Program-made: the position numbers and the translations under genes
Origin: Pyropia yezoensis
Lineage: Eukaryota > Rhodophyta > Bangiophyceae > Bangiales > Bangiaceae
Reading direction: 5' to 3'
Length of the DNA stretch: 64,000 nucleotides
Assembly: GCA_009829735.1 (NCBI GenBank)
Contig: CM020618.1
Span: 24,971,346 to 25,035,345 of the forward strand
Shown: positions 11,585 to 23,099 of the stretch, piece after piece
How the letters are laid out: every line of letters starts with the position of its first letter
Position numbering within the stretch: position 1 is the stretch's first letter
Notes under the pieces: model-generated
Seen by the model: the letters and a program-made list of their open reading frames with translations, nothing else
The model's database searches: none
What the model was told of the DNA's origin: nothing

Positions 11585-13109
11585 CTAACCGCACGATGGT
11601 GCTGCAGGCGGGGGTGCTAGCGCGACGTCGGACAACTGGGACTCCAAAACCGCCACGTCCCGTCGGACACGTCGCTTGTCCTCTTGTTGCTCATAGTGTT
11701 TCTCAAACGTGCGGTAGCACTCGCGCTCCAGCGAGTGCTCCGATGCCGCCAACTTGCGCTTGAGCACGGACGACTCCCCCCAGCCAAGCGCTCGCAGGTG
11801 GCCCAAGTAGACAGGGTTGGGGTTAAGCACTGGCAGGGAATTCGCTGCCGATTCGGCGCTCATGAAAGGGTCAGGTACGTCATAGCAGGCTGACAGCCGC
11901 GGGCGACGGGAGGTAAACCACGGGTGCGCCATGACGTCTTCGAGAGAAAAACGAGAGCGCGGGTCGGCCGTCAGCATCCCCAGCAGCAGCGACCGGACCT
12001 CGTTCGGAATGGAGGACGGAAGCGTAAATCTGGCAGCCTGCACCTTTGCCAGCAGACGTGAAAAGTTGTCATCGTCAAACGGCAAGGAGCCCGTCAGAAG
12101 TGCGAACAGCAACACCCCACACGACCACACGTCCGACAAGTATCCGTCGTAGGACTCGCCCGAAATGATCTCGGGCGATGCGTAGTGGGCGCTGCCACAG
12201 GCCGTCTCAAGCAGGTTGCCGACGGCCATAGTGGCCAGCCCAAAGTCCACCAGCTTCACCACGTTGTCCGGCGCGAGCAGCAAGTTTTCTGGCTTGATGT
12301 CTCGGTGACAAATGAGCCGCTTGTGGCAGTACTTGAGGCCGTGAATGACCTGTTGGAAAATGTCCAGCGCCTCGTCGGGAGGGAAAAAGCCACGGGTGAT
12401 GAGGCGGTCAAAGAGCTCCCCGTGGGGGCAGTACTCAACGACCAACAGCAGGTGGCCATCCGTCTCGTACAGCTCGTAAAAGTCGATGACATTGGGGTGG
12501 GAGCGCATCATCTTCATCACCGCAATCTCCCGCTGGATCTTCCTCCTTAACGAAGGCTTCTTCCTCAGGAGCTCCTTGCTGATGATTTTGATGGCAACAA
12601 CCTCCCCGGTAGTCTCATTGACAGCGCGCTTCACCTTGCCTGTACCATGACCAAAGTGAGCGCGGCGGCAAACAGATGCGAGAGTCAGGCGATGCGGACA
12701 CAAGACGAAAAGACTATTTTCGTTAGCGACAGGAACAAAAAATGCAACCTACCAGACTGACACACATCCCTCCTGCGATTAACAACAAGCCTATCGTCAA
12801 CAAGCAGACGACGAGAACTGCAATGCATCTCTCCCGACGAGAAAGGGTTACACTACAACAGCCCCACCGTCCACCACATGAACAAATTAGAAGCAGCAGC
12901 ACCAACGTACAGGTAGAGCCCGTCCCCAGCGTACGCCCCAGCGTGTACGGTCCAATGCGGGCATGTCCTTCTCGGCCACCATCCCCAGCAGGTACCGTGG
13001 GCGCTGCTGTTGCAGACGGCGGCTCGCCCCCACCCCCCACTTCGACCGCAGCTCCCGACACCGCCTCCACCGCAGCGGCGTCGGGGGTGGGCGTCGGCAC
13101 GTCCGCCAT
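11585..13109 (-). CDS. Ser/Thr protein kinase of the CAMKL group, BRSK/Gin4-like
   Basis: Two exons: 13109-12911 and 12639-11585, with a 271-bp intron (donor GTACGT, acceptor ACAG). The spliced product is 417 aa. Residues 1-50 are a Pro/Ala/Gly-rich leader. The kinase domain starts at GPYTLGRTLGTGST. The intron falls inside the P-loop, which reads LGTGSTCKVK, so the third glycine position is Cys67. Catalytic Lys is K84 (VAIK), HRDIKPEN has D180, the DFG motif is D198 and the T-loop reads LLETACGSAHYASPE with T212 as the likely activating threonine. DVWSCGVLLFALLTGSLPFDDDN is diagnostic of the AMPK-related BRSK/SAD/Gin4 branch, which acts in polarity and the cell cycle. Exon boundaries were set by homology and phase (1/1). 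The C-terminal 100 residues are basic and helical, without a clear KA1 domain. Confidence 0.9.
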
Positions 13110-15671
13110 TCCGCAGGTCTTCCTCAGAGCGGGCGAGCACGCCGCAGCGAGCGCCGCGAGCGCGAGTGCGAAGGGGGCGGTCTGGTACGAGCACGGGGGG
13201 ACGATGGTACTCGCCCGTGTCTGAGAGGGACGACAAGGTCCTGAGAAGAAGCAGGCTCAACCATTGGCTACAGCATAGTGTCAGGGAAAAAAGAATTTCC
13301 CCAAGGTTCATACAACGTGGCCAGCCAGACAAAGCCATTAATATTATTATAACTTCAACTTTTGATTGAACAACAATCAAAGATAATCATTTTGCGGATT
13401 TGCTGTGGTTAAGCGCTCGAAGAAGTTCGTGCAGTCGCTCGCGCTCTGTCCTGTACGTCGAGCGGATGCGCGTGCTTGTCCGGGGTTGAAGCATCGTCCG
13501 ACACTGGCAGAGCTGCGTCGCCATCACAAAACAGGTCCACGCCGACGGCTGGCACTGGTCTGTGCTACTGTTCAGGTGCCGAGTTGCATGCTTGTTTTCA
13601 TCAGGTTCTTGTTGTCTTCCTCGTGACGCGCTGCAAATGAGAGCATGTTTGCGAAAGCACCATGGCCTTCTGTCTCCTTCTTTTCATGTTGCTCTCTCTC
13701 TGATGGCGTTCACTCCGACAAGCGACGAGAGTCTCCGCCTAATGAGAAGCGCACCTCCTTGCTTGGCTCCGTCCCCTCGCTGGCGTATCCCCCCCTGTCC
13801 CTCCGAAACCTTTCCCCACCTTCATCCTCACCCCAGCCCCCATGGCGGCCATGTGACAGCGATGCAGACGCAACTCTGGAAGCTGGCGCAAGAGGCTGGG
13901 GCGTACATCGGTTAAGGGCAACGTACAGTAGAAGTGGAGAACATTTCGGACGAGATTCTTGTCAGACCTCGCGCCACTCTTCCCCGTCGCCCGCGATTCA
14001 AACAAGGACTATATCTTGACTTATTTGACATTGCGACCATTGAACGTGTTGGCTGTAATGTGGAGAAAAAGTGGGTGTTCTAACGTCCGCGCCTCACGAA
14101 GGCAGAGCCAGCGAGACCCAGCTTGCCAACCCCCAGCGCAGGGACCTATACGCGGCCCACCCCCTGCGCGGGGTCTCGCTTGACGCGCGTGCCACATGGT
14201 TGATGCTGGAGAGGCAGTGCCGAACCTTTGGCTGGCCCGAGGCCCGACCACGCCCGCATCTCTGCGTGGCTCCAGTGAATCTTCATCGTGGGCCCGGCGA
14301 GATTGCCGCTATGACGGCTGCATGAACGCACGAGGCGGCAGAAGAAGCTGTGGTCATCGGGTGGCCCAAACGTTGCCGAGCTCCTCTCTGTGTGGTCTAA
14401 CGCCGCCGTCGCTCATATGCAAGGCGGTTGCATCGGTGGACCATGTGCACCATGCAACGTCCAGTCCATTCTTCACTAATTACTAGTAGATTTAATATCC
14501 GTTCTCACCGCCATTGAGTCAGCGACTGGATCGACGCTCAGATGGAGTGACGGCAGCGTCCACCACCACCGAGTACATCGGCGTCAGTGGCAGCGGCAGC
14601 GGCGGTGGTGGCCGCGGTTGCGGTTGCAGCGGATGTCAAGATCAAGAGGCGGGGGGATGGTGGAGGAGGGGTGGGGGTGTGTGCTCGAGCGTGTGTGTGC
14701 GAGGGCGGAGTGTGGGTGGGGGGGGAGGGTAAGGGAGGGTGGGCGAGGGGTGGGGCAGTTACAGCGGGATGAGTGACGGTGGCCATCGTGGCATCTGCGC
14801 CGTCGCGGCGGTCGCCCGCCGGGCGGCCGACGCCGCGGTCGCGCCGCCGCCGTCGCCGTCGCCGCCGCCGTCGTTGCCGTCGGGTGCGCCCGCGGACCGG
14901 CCGCGCCGTTGGTGGGGTGGCCCGCCGAGCTTGCGGACCGCGTTGGCGGCCGACCCAGTGGCGGCCGCGAAGGCCGTGTTCGCGACCGCGGCCCCGGGGG
15001 CAGGGGGAAAAAACATAGTTGTCAGGGGAAAACATGGCCAATCTTCGGAAAAGGACCCGAAGTCAGGAGGTCAGAGCGTGCACCACCACCTCGGTCGCGA
15101 GCGGCAACATGAAATCATCCTCGGGAGAGGGAAGTACTATGCGCTTCAATTGCAGCAAGCGCATCCACTTCTTCAGCTGACAGACTGCCGCCGTTGTTTC
15201 TCCTTCCGCCGCCTCTCCTAGGCGAGCACGTCAGGCGCGTCCAGAGCATGCACAGCTGTGGACCGGTCTGGCTTGCTGCCGCATTAACACCCTACTCTGC
15301 CCGGCCATGTGCTGCTCGGGGTGCCACTGTGGGGCGGCGGCGTTCTGACCGCGGGTTTGGTTTGGGTGGTGTCCAGGTGACTGCCCTCACCCTGGTGGGG
15401 GTGGTGCGTGACCGCCCTCAGACTGACGGAGGTGACGCGTGCCCGCCGACGTGGGGGTGGGGGTGTTGTGCGTGCGCGTATTTTCCTCATCCGCGGCAGC
15501 AGCGCCCCTTGTGCCGATTCCAAGACGTTGCGACCGTCGTCTGTGAGAGCCCGTAGAGCGCCCGAGTGAAAGGGCATCCGTCTGAGGAGGGGGGTGCGGG
15601 GACCTACTGCTGGAAGAGCGCCCGCCTGTCGCGGGGCTCGACCCAGCGGCGGCGAGGAGTTGGGGCAGACC
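13110..15671. other. Long intergenic region between kinase and the 708-aa gene
   Basis: About 2.5 kb with no supportable gene. The kinase promoter should lie at the left. 14,460-14,520 is AT-rich. From about 14,590 to 15,000 there are GGC/CGG repeats and a GT/GGG-rich tract (14,650-14,760). An open frame at 14,739-15,221 (+) has a Pro/Ala composition and no motif. A hexamer GTACGT at 13,451 (+) could be a donor of an unrecognised gene, but no coding exon could be supported. Confidence 0.4.
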
Positions 15672-17798
15672 ATGCGTCAGCGGCCCTCTGGGGATTGTCA
15701 TTTCGGCCCCCGGCACGACGTCACCAACGGCGGCAGCGGAGGTTGGGTCGTGGTCTCTGGCGTCGACCGCAGCGAGAGCTGCAGGTGCTGCGGTACTTGC
15801 TCCTCTGTTGCCGCGCATTCCCGGTTGTGTGCAGGCACCTGTGGCCGCCACGACACGACCGCTGCGCTGCTTGGACTCTCGGACGGCGGGCGCCGCACCC
15901 CTCCCGTCGCAGTGACTGGCGGTGTCCTTGTGGAGGGGGCGGTGGCGGCGGTTACCACCGGCACCCCCGCACACTGGGCTGAAGGCCCTCCCCAGGGCCC
16001 GCCGTGGCCGCGACCACTCGAAGCAGAGGACGTGGTGGTGGAAATGGTAGAGGGCGCGGTGGGGCGGCGGCGGGAGCGGAGCGCTATCAATCCCGTCAAT
16101 GCCGTCAACGGGTGGGCGTTGGCACCTTTGGATGGAGCGGTACTGCTCCGCCGCGGTACTACCCTCCCGTCGTCTGCTCTTGCGACGTTGCCGACGGGCC
16201 GACCCAGGGGGCTACTCGCTAGCGCGGCAGGGGCGGCTGTGGGGGTCGTCGGTGATGCGGCAAGCGACGCTACGAATGTGGGAGGCGGTCGGGCGACTGG
16301 GACCGCGGGAGAGGCAGCTTGGGGTCGCGTGGCCCTCAAGTGGGCCTCCCTCGCAGACCTTGGGCTGTCGGTGATCTGTGGAGAGCGGGAGCGCCACTTC
16401 CACTCCCGCCATGTCCTCACTTCTGTGCAGGTGGACGAAGTGGGCGCCTGGTTGGTTGAGGCAGTCCCCCTGGCTGCCCTACAGCGCGTGAGTGCGGCGC
16501 TCATGCACGAGGCAGACGTGGTGGCCGCCGACGCTCTCGCGAGCGGCGTGCTTCCCGCTGCCCCTGGTCGTCGCCCGTCACGGCTGCAGGCGGCTCTGGA
16601 CCAACGGATTATGATGGTGGCCGAGGCCACTGGCAAGCGCGCAATGGCCGAAGCCGAGGCAGACGCGGGTGGCCCACCAAGTGCCGCTGCTGTGCCCTTG
16701 GCCGACTCTCGACGGGGGGGGCCCGTGGATTGGGAGGCTGCGGTGCGACTTGCCACGATGCGGACACGCCCGGCTGACCGACGAGGTGTAGGCGCTGGTG
16801 AAGGCGGCCACGGGGACAGCAGTGGCGACGGCAGGAGATTATCAGCCCAGCCACGTCGGCCTCTTGCCGAGCTGCTTGTCGAGCGGGTCACGTTGCAAGA
16901 GACACTCAGTCGGTTTGAGGCACAGCTCGAGTCGTATGATGGGGCCGACGGGGAGGACCTCGCTGAAATGCTGCGGCCTGCCATGCGGGAGCTCGCTGAG
17001 CAACTGCGGCTGCTGAATGCACAGGTGGTTGCGGCAGGAGAGGACGCCACAAGCGGGCGGGAAGGCTGTGTGGCCGTTGACAAGGATGGGAGTAAGGCGA
17101 GCGTATCCGGGGAGGGCTCTTCCAGGGCCAGCAGCAGCAGCCGTGACGGCCGCCCTCGCTGCACATCGAGCAGTGGCGCTCCCAATACGAGGCAGGACGA
17201 CGATGGTGACGTATCGACCGACGGCCGCAACCGCGGTGGCGACGCGGCCAGCATGGGCAGCGGCGGCAGCGATGGCTCGGGTGGGCTGGTGGTGGTGGTG
17301 GGCACTTCGGCGTCGAACAGCGGCGGTATGGGCACTTTCGAGGGCGACATTGACGCCTTTTTCACCGACGACTCTGGGTCTGACTCGGACAGAGACTACA
17401 GCCTCGCCACCTCCATCCACGACGGATCCGTAGGCCGCGCATGTGACGTGCCGTCCGCGCCGCCGCCCCTGTCGTACGACACCTCCTCATCTGATGATGG
17501 TGGGGGGCGCCGCTCGGTTCCCCCGCCAAGACGGCGACGGACGTCAGCGGGCAGAGGCGTCAGTGCTGGTGGCGGTGGAGGAGGCAACGGCGGTGGGGAG
17601 CCACCACCGATGTCGCCGCTGACCCCCGAGGGCGCGCTCTACTCGGACTTTGAGACCGCTCCGTCTGCGGCGTTGAGTCTGCTTGATGACGCCGACGCGG
17701 GCGTAAGCTCCGACCTTGAGATTCGTACCGAGGAAGTCAGGCGCAACCGTCGGCGACGGATAGCGGCGTCGTTGGACCAGAAGCGAGAGGAAGGCTGA
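15672..17798 (+). CDS. Hypothetical protein, 708 aa, unrecognised
   Basis: I do not recognise this protein. The frame is open from before 15,594, and 15,672 is its first ATG. It is Gly/Ser/Asp-rich overall. A better-structured stretch at about residues 240-350 includes LADLGLSVICGERERHFHSR and several amphipathic helices. A second helical segment at about 425-475 (LVERVTLQETLSRFEAQL, then LRPAMRELAEQLRLL) faintly recalls the helical motif of FAM13-type proteins, but not enough to name it. The tail is acidic and serine-rich (FFTDDSGSDSDRDYS, PLTPEGALYSDFE) and ends with a basic helix. The opposite strand is also open over much of this length, so the coding call rests on amino-acid composition and the helical blocks. 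Confidence 0.5.
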   Translation: MRQRPSGDCHFGPRHDVTNGGSGGWVVVSGVDRSESCRCCGTCSSVAAHSRLCAGTCGRHDTTAALLGLSDGGRRTPPVAVTGGVLVEGAVAAVTTGTPAHWAEGPPQGPPWPRPLEAEDVVVEMVEGAVGRRRERSAINPVNAVNGWALAPLDGAVLLRRGTTLPSSALATLPTGRPRGLLASAAGAAVGVVGDAASDATNVGGGRATGTAGEAAWGRVALKWASLADLGLSVICGERERHFHSRHVLTSVQVDEVGAWLVEAVPLAALQRVSAALMHEADVVAADALASGVLPAAPGRRPSRLQAALDQRIMMVAEATGKRAMAEAEADAGGPPSAAAVPLADSRRGGPVDWEAAVRLATMRTRPADRRGVGAGEGGHGDSSGDGRRLSAQPRRPLAELLVERVTLQETLSRFEAQLESYDGADGEDLAEMLRPAMRELAEQLRLLNAQVVAAGEDATSGREGCVAVDKDGSKASVSGEGSSRASSSSRDGRPRCTSSSGAPNTRQDDDGDVSTDGRNRGGDAASMGSGGSDGSGGLVVVVGTSASNSGGMGTFEGDIDAFFTDDSGSDSDRDYSLATSIHDGSVGRACDVPSAPPPLSYDTSSSDDGGGRRSVPPPRRRRTSAGRGVSAGGGGGGNGGGEPPPMSPLTPEGALYSDFETAPSAALSLLDDADAGVSSDLEIRTEEVRRNRRRRIAASLDQKREEG

Positions 17799-18046
17799 TG
17801 TTGCGCGACGCTAGAAGTGGCGAGCCACGAGGGAGGTCCTCCACACCGTCTCGTGATGACCCTGCCTCCTCTGTGTGCATCTCGATTTCACTTCTTTTGC
17901 GTGCGCCGACATGTCAGCAGATGAATGTCGGTGAGCAGAGGGATGCACAAGGGAGTAAGCGAGAGGCTGTCCAGGGCTTTAGGAGCGGATAACTATGGCT
18001 CCAGAGAGAAAAATGAAAACAACCGAACCCTGGCGCTCCTGCACCC

Positions 18047-19165
18047 TCACTTCTTGTCCGTCACCATCGCAAATGTAAATTCCCCCTCCACCGCAAGCTG
18101 GCCGTCCACGTACGCCCGGCCAGACATCTTGCTAATACCAAAGCGCGCCTTATACGACTTGAGCACCATCTCCATGACAAGCACGTCGCCCGGTACGACT
18201 GGGCGCCGCCACTTGACTTTGTCCAGGCCAGCAAAGAAGAACTCCCCCTTGCCGTCCGTCATGGGCTGCTGGAGCATCACAATGCCTCCCGTTTGGGCCA
18301 TCGCTTCCACCATCAGTACACCCGGCATGATGGGCCGCCCAGGAAAGTGGCCGGTAAACTGCGGCTCGTTCATGGTAACGGCCTTGACCGCCACCGCCGA
18401 CTCACCAGGTGTGAACGCAACGACCTTGTCAATGAGGAGGAAGGGGTAGCGGTGGGGAAGCACGTCCAGAATGGCAACGGTATCCATCAGCGTAGGCATG
18501 CCTAGTGACAGCGCCAATTAACGGGGGGGAACAAGCAAACGAAAACACAATAAGCGATACAGGCAGGACGGCGGCAGCCGCCGAGAGCCAAAAAAAAAGA
18601 AAAAAAAAAGCACAACAACAATCAAGTCAGGGGAAGCTCCCTGGGATGCATGCGCGGAAACAAGAAAGGTGCACCTACACGCCAAGGCGAATAAAATAGC
18701 ACAGAGACAAAAACAACACCCTATGCGCGCCCCACCCACCGCCCTCCTCCTCCCAGTGACGTTTCCCAGTTCCGCAGAATGCAACACCACTCGCGCGGCG
18801 CCCCACCTGAGCACCCAAACAAAGAACGCAGAAATACACGCCCCTCGAGCGATGCCCAAAGCCCCCCCCCGCGCCGCGCCCACGAATACACAGCGCCCAC
18901 CAGGACCGCGCACGATCCACTCTTTTCGTGCACACGTACCCGCCATGCCCAGGGAGATGGCCTTGGCGTCGGCCGGGGCGTCCACTTTGGTCGCCGCCGC
19001 CTCCGCCTCTGGCGCCGCATCCGACAAGGCTGCCGCACGCAGCGCTGACCGCCCGCGGGTAGCCGTCACGGCCGCCCCCCGGGGCCGGCCGCCCGCCACG
19101 GGGCGCGTGCGGCGGGCAAACGACCCGCCGGGCAGCGCCGCAGCCGCAGGACCGATAAACGCCAT
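18047..19165 (-). CDS. FABZ: 3-hydroxyacyl-[acyl-carrier-protein] dehydratase FabZ, plastid-targeted
   Basis: Two exons: 19165-18940 and 18501-18047, with a 438-bp intron (donor GTACGT, acceptor CTAG). The spliced product is 226 aa. Residues 1-68 are rich in Ala/Arg/Ser ([20 protein letters not shown]) and behave like a plastid transit peptide. The mature part is a standard hot-dog-fold Fab[14 protein letters not shown] with catalytic H92, then [19 protein letters not shown] with catalytic E141. The enzyme dehydrates 3-hydroxyacyl-ACP in each cycle of plastid type II fatty-acid synthesis. The splice junction gives SLGMAG joined to [12 protein letters not shown] in frame (phase 1/1). The intron contains A- and C-runs on the plus strand (18,590-18,610), which read as a pyrimidine-rich tract in the sense direction. 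Confidence 0.93.
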
Positions 19166-19800
19166 GGCGGTAGGGAGGGGGGGCCGGAGAGGGAGGCGGT
19201 GGCACAGGGTGGTAGGCGGGACTACCGCTGTCGCCCGCGATAAAGAGAAGGGAATCCTCAGCCTCCCGACTTCCCTGACGGCGTCTTCACCAGAAGTGGC
19301 GGGGCGTCACGGCGATACCGTACGAGGCCATGCCTCTGACCTGCACCAGACGGCGATGGGGCAAGCCACCACGCCATTGGCCGCGAGCAATCTCGCGCGG
19401 GCATGATCGTTCCGAATACATATCTTCGTGGCCGAATTTTGAGGCTTCAATGAAGCTGGCTTCACCAAGGAATAGAGTCGGTGCCTTGGGCGCACACGGG
19501 CGCATCTGCACAGGTTGAGCGCAGAGGAAACACGACAAGGAGGGCGAGTGTTTGAAGGTACTCACTGTCGGGGGGGGGGAAACTACAGCCATAGAGCGGC
19601 TGCAATGGGCGCAAGGCCTGCGCAAACAACAAACAAAAAAATGTGCCGCAGAGTCACTCGAGTCCGAGGTAGAACGGATTGCGATGGCAAACCCACGTAC
19701 AGGACGGCACAGAGCATGCGTGTCTAGGGACACACACCTCCTGTAGGCAGTAAAGGCGTTAAAAAGGTGCTGACGACAGCAGCACCTTCACGCAGTGAAC
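19166..19800. other. Intergenic between FabZ start and MGST3-like stop
   Basis: The FabZ promoter is expected at the left. Small open frames on both strands have no recognisable motif. A perfect tandem CTCACGCAGTGAA-like repeat straddles the MGST3-like stop (about 19,790-19,812). Confidence 0.4.
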
Positions 19801-20881
19801 TCACGCAGTGAAAGTCTTGTAGGCAGTGAAGACTGTCGCACCGAGGAGGTAAAACAGCCCGTACACTGTACTGACGAAGCGCAACCAGGTCAAGCACCGT
19901 TCAAAGAGAAAGGAGCATGCACAGATGTCAGGCACGCCAAGTGAAAAAGGGGCGCTCGGGTGTGTCCAGAGGCCACACACAGTACGCACAGCGAGACACA
20001 AGCCGCGCACGCACGCGGGACGGAACAGGCACGCTCACTGCCGCTCAGGCGGAAACGTACACCCCCAAAGACCCTTGTGTGGGTTCCCCGAGTAGTAGCC
20101 CTTGGCATAAAAAACGCGCCCGACGTTGTAGACTGTGCCGGCCACAGCGCATGAGAGGGGAAGGCTCAGTCCGCCGAGAAGAAGAAACACACTGCTCAGC
20201 AACGTACACACAAGGAAGGTGCAGAACGAGAGGCCAAAGAGGCGGATGACACGAACCTAAAAGTGAAAAGGGGTGAGTACGACACAGTGAAAAGGGTGAG
20301 CCGGCCGATGGAGCGGCCCAGCACAATAATTAATAGCGCACTGCCCCGCTGGCAATGTAGACAGTGAGGCCGACGTAGGCTAGAGAAGGAACGCCAGACC
20401 AGACAAGGCCCACAAGCACCCCCGGGCTGCCACTCATCGGGTCTCCCACAACGTACAGGAAGGATGTGTTCCACTCCAACGAATTCTGGTGCGCACGTTG
20501 CACACTGCAACAGCAAACCAAACGCCACCGAGGTGAACAGGGAGGGGACGAAAAGGGATGAGACCCTCTGGCCGGAACGTTAGCAAAGCGCTGTCCCCGT
20601 GCTGCCACGCAGTGCGCCAGAAGCCACACCCAGTTAGCAAGAGTCAATACAAAAAGTGCGTCCCACCCTCAGGAGCAAGTCATGGTGACGCCCCTTAGTA
20701 CAACGTACAGGTCAAATTGGCTCGTAACCTTGTTCTCGTACAGCAGCGGATACTTGACACCGTGTTCCTTGCGTGCAGACCCTACCATCAGCGCCATCCA
20801 CATCAATACAAACCAGTTGACCACTGCGGTCAAAATAACTGCTCCATACAGGCCGGGAAGAGGGACAAAAGCCGACGTCAT
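19801..20881 (-). CDS. MGST3: Microsomal glutathione S-transferase 3-like MAPEG protein
   Basis: Four exons: 20881-20709, 20504-20457, 20191-20061 and 19865-19801. All three introns start GTACGT and end AG. The spliced product is 138 aa, against about 150 for human MGST3. Exon 1 gives a first membrane helix (YGAVILTAVVNWFVLMWMAL) and ARKEHGVKYPLLYENK. The 48-nt exon 2 gives VQRAHQNSLEWNTSFL, the signature loop of MGST3-type enzymes. Exon 3 gives FLLLGGLSLPLSCAVAGTVY and GRVFYAKGYYSGNPHKG. Exon 4 gives the last helix YGLFYLLGATVFTAY. MAPEG proteins conjugate glutathione or reduce lipid hydroperoxides in ER or plastid-type membranes. Boundaries follow from homology and matching phases (2, 2, 1). 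It is head to head with calmodulin. Confidence 0.88.
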
Positions 20882-21565
20882 GGCGCCTGCACGGGTGTTG
20901 GGCAGCGGAAGCGGCGGCAACAAGCTACGTTGGCTCTGTCGCTCGATCGTCTGCGAGCAACAAGCTCTCGCAAGCCGCTCTCAAGGTGTCACCAATCACT
21001 GCACCTGTGAGTGAAGACTCATTCTTCTTGAAGAGCTCATCCAGGTTGTTCAACTCCTGTGACTCAATTAATTACGAACAATTATTGAACTGTGGGGCCG
21101 AAAGTGGACGCTCGGCTCATGTTCTTTGACGCGCCCCTCTGGCACGACACCCCTCTCTCCGCACGAGGGCCACCTGCAGAGAACACCGTGCAGCAGGGGG
21201 CGCGACCGCGTGGCCGTGGGGGGGGGGGGGCGTGCTGCTGCTCTCGGCCTGCGCGCGCTGACACACTGCAGCCCGGCTGCAGCGCCGTGTGTTGGTTGGC
21301 CCCGACCTCGTGTCGCGTGCGCACGTGGCCGGCCCTCCGATTCGTGGCCGGTCTTCAGCCTACTGCCTCGCATGCAGCGGCGCCTATCATACCCGTGCGC
21401 CCACTAGCTTGCCTCCTCCACCGGACATCGTAGCTTCTCCGTCACCTACCCGCTCATCCCCCACTACCCCGCGCGGGTGTCCGCCGCTGTCCGCAGTCCA
21501 TTGCTGGCTGTGCGTGGCGGGTTTTGTCAGTGTGACTCGTGCCGTGTCCCCCCGCGCCCTGCGCC
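20882..21565. promoter_or_regulatory. Divergent intergenic region between MGST3-like gene and calmodulin
   Basis: 684 bp between two start codons. An AT-rich patch at 21,062-21,085 (CAATTAATTACGAACAATTA) and a G-run at 21,219-21,230 are the only notable landmarks. Confidence 0.5.
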
Positions 21566-22649
21566 ATGCGGAGCGCTACCCAGGATCTGTCGGAGGAGAC
21601 CATCAGGGAATTCAAGGAGGCCTTTGCTCTCTTCGTACGTTTTAGTGCGTGGGCAAGCGTGTTGTTCTGTTCGTACTGTGTGCCCTCTACGCTGCGGAGC
21701 GTCGACGGTTGTGCTCGCGGTTTGGGGCTATCCTCCCACGGGGTTTGGGGCTGTCCGTGTGGTGGGTAGCCCCGTCTGCTTTGCATCGCATGGTTGCCGT
21801 GTCGCGCGCGCTCGTATTGATATGCGCTTGCTGTGTCTGTCCTTTGGCCCGTGCGGATGGCAGGGTGCGAGGAGACGGAGACCCGCCTTGGTCATGGCGG
21901 TTTACTTCATGCGCATGGTACTGCGACAGGGTGTGAAGCCTCTTCGAGGCGCTTCCCTGCAGGTACCTGCGTAGCAGTCTCGTGGTCGCAGCATACCTGC
22001 GTTCCTGGCGTTCGGGACACAAGGCCCGCTTGTTCCTTGGCGCTTCACCTTCGTCGCCTGTACTGTTTCATTGCGCGTAACTGTCAACTGAAGCTGCCGA
22101 TTGCTGCTTGTCTTTTTCTTTTGGCTCGTCGCATTCTTGGCTGTCCGGTTGGCCCTGCCATTGATGTTGTTTGTGTGTCGCCGTAACATCAATTTCTTTA
22201 CGACGGGAATGTCGATGCTTATGTCTTATTTCTTTTCTTTTTCTTTTTGTCTCATCTGTCAGGACAAGGATGGGGACGGCACCATCACATCGACGGAGCT
22301 CGGCGCGGTGATGCGCTCGCTGGGCCAGCAGCCGACTGAGGCGGCGCTGAAGCAGATGATTTCGGAGGTGGACGCGGATGGGTCGGGCACTATTGATTTT
22401 GCCGAGTTCCTCACCCTCATGTCACGCAAGATGAAGTCTGCTGACTCGCAGGCGGAGATCCTTGAGGCCTTCAAGGTGTTTGACAAGGACGGCAGCGGGA
22501 AGATCAGCGCTGATGAGTTGCGGCAGGTGATGAACAACCTGGGCGAGAAGCTGTCGGATGAGGAGGTGAGCGAGATGATCCGGGAGGCGGACACCAATGG
22601 GGACGGGGAGATTGACGTCAAGGAGTTTGTGAAGATGATGCGGCTTTGA
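21566..22649 (+). CDS. CaM: Calmodulin
   Basis: Two exons: 21566-21634 and 22263-22649, with a 628-bp intron (donor GTACGT, acceptor TCAG, phase 0). The spliced product is 151 aa, two longer than canonical calmodulin because of the N-terminus [16 protein letters not shown]. The intron falls exactly before the first calcium loop. Four EF-hand loops are complete: [12 protein letters not shown] (24-35), [12 protein letters not shown] (60-71), [12 protein letters not shown] (97-108) and [12 protein letters not shown] (133-144). All have acidic residues at loop positions 1, 3 and 12 except Asn at position 3 of loop 4. Calmodulin is the general cytosolic calcium sensor that activates kinases and other targets. 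Loop 4 and the C-terminus (MMRL) depart somewhat from the animal/plant consensus, but the protein is clearly calmodulin rather than a distant CML. Confidence 0.96.
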
Positions 22650-23099
22650 GTTGGACTCGGCTCGGTTACTCTGCGTAGCCGCTACTTGCTCCCTGCGCGC
22701 TTTGCATACAGGGGGGGCAAGAGAGCGGATGTAAGGACTGGCTGCTCTTGGTACACTATATTTTTTGTTTAGCGCGGTATCACAGGGACAGCTGGTTTTG
22801 GATGCGTGCGCCGGCTTTGGTCTGTCAAGGGTGAAGCAGTGTGGTCCCGTTCCGGAGAGCGCGTCCGGGCTAACCCCACTGGCTGCAGGTTTTGAGGCCT
22901 ACGTGGGGAACCCACCTGGGGTCGCGTCCGTCCATGCTGAGTCCGTACCTTGCACCGGTGCCTTTTGAACAAAACAGTGGGGCTGATGCGCAGCCCAAGC
23001 GCGTCGCCTTGCCAAGGCGACTGCCGCGCACTGCATCAAGAAGTGTAGGGGTGTCTTCTCAGCTCTGCTTGAGACATGGATGCGCCATCAACGCGCTCC
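22650..23099. other. Intergenic, convergent 3' flanks of calmodulin and MOCS3
   Basis: 450 bp without a supportable gene. AT-rich TATATTTTTTGTTT at 22,758-22,771 may serve calmodulin 3'-end formation; that is a guess. Confidence 0.4.

Noticed and set aside
13405-13456. Possible exon VKRSKKFVQSLALCP ending at a GTACGT
   Set aside because: Too short, no family resemblance and no partner exon found.
14739-15221. Plus-strand frame with Pro/Ala stretch
   Set aside because: No domain, abrupt change of composition within the frame, no splice signal that extends it.
15698-17365. A 555-codon minus-strand frame opposite the 708-aa protein
   Set aside because: Ser/Ala/Pro-rich without helical blocks or motifs. 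It is the likely shadow, though this is not fully settled.
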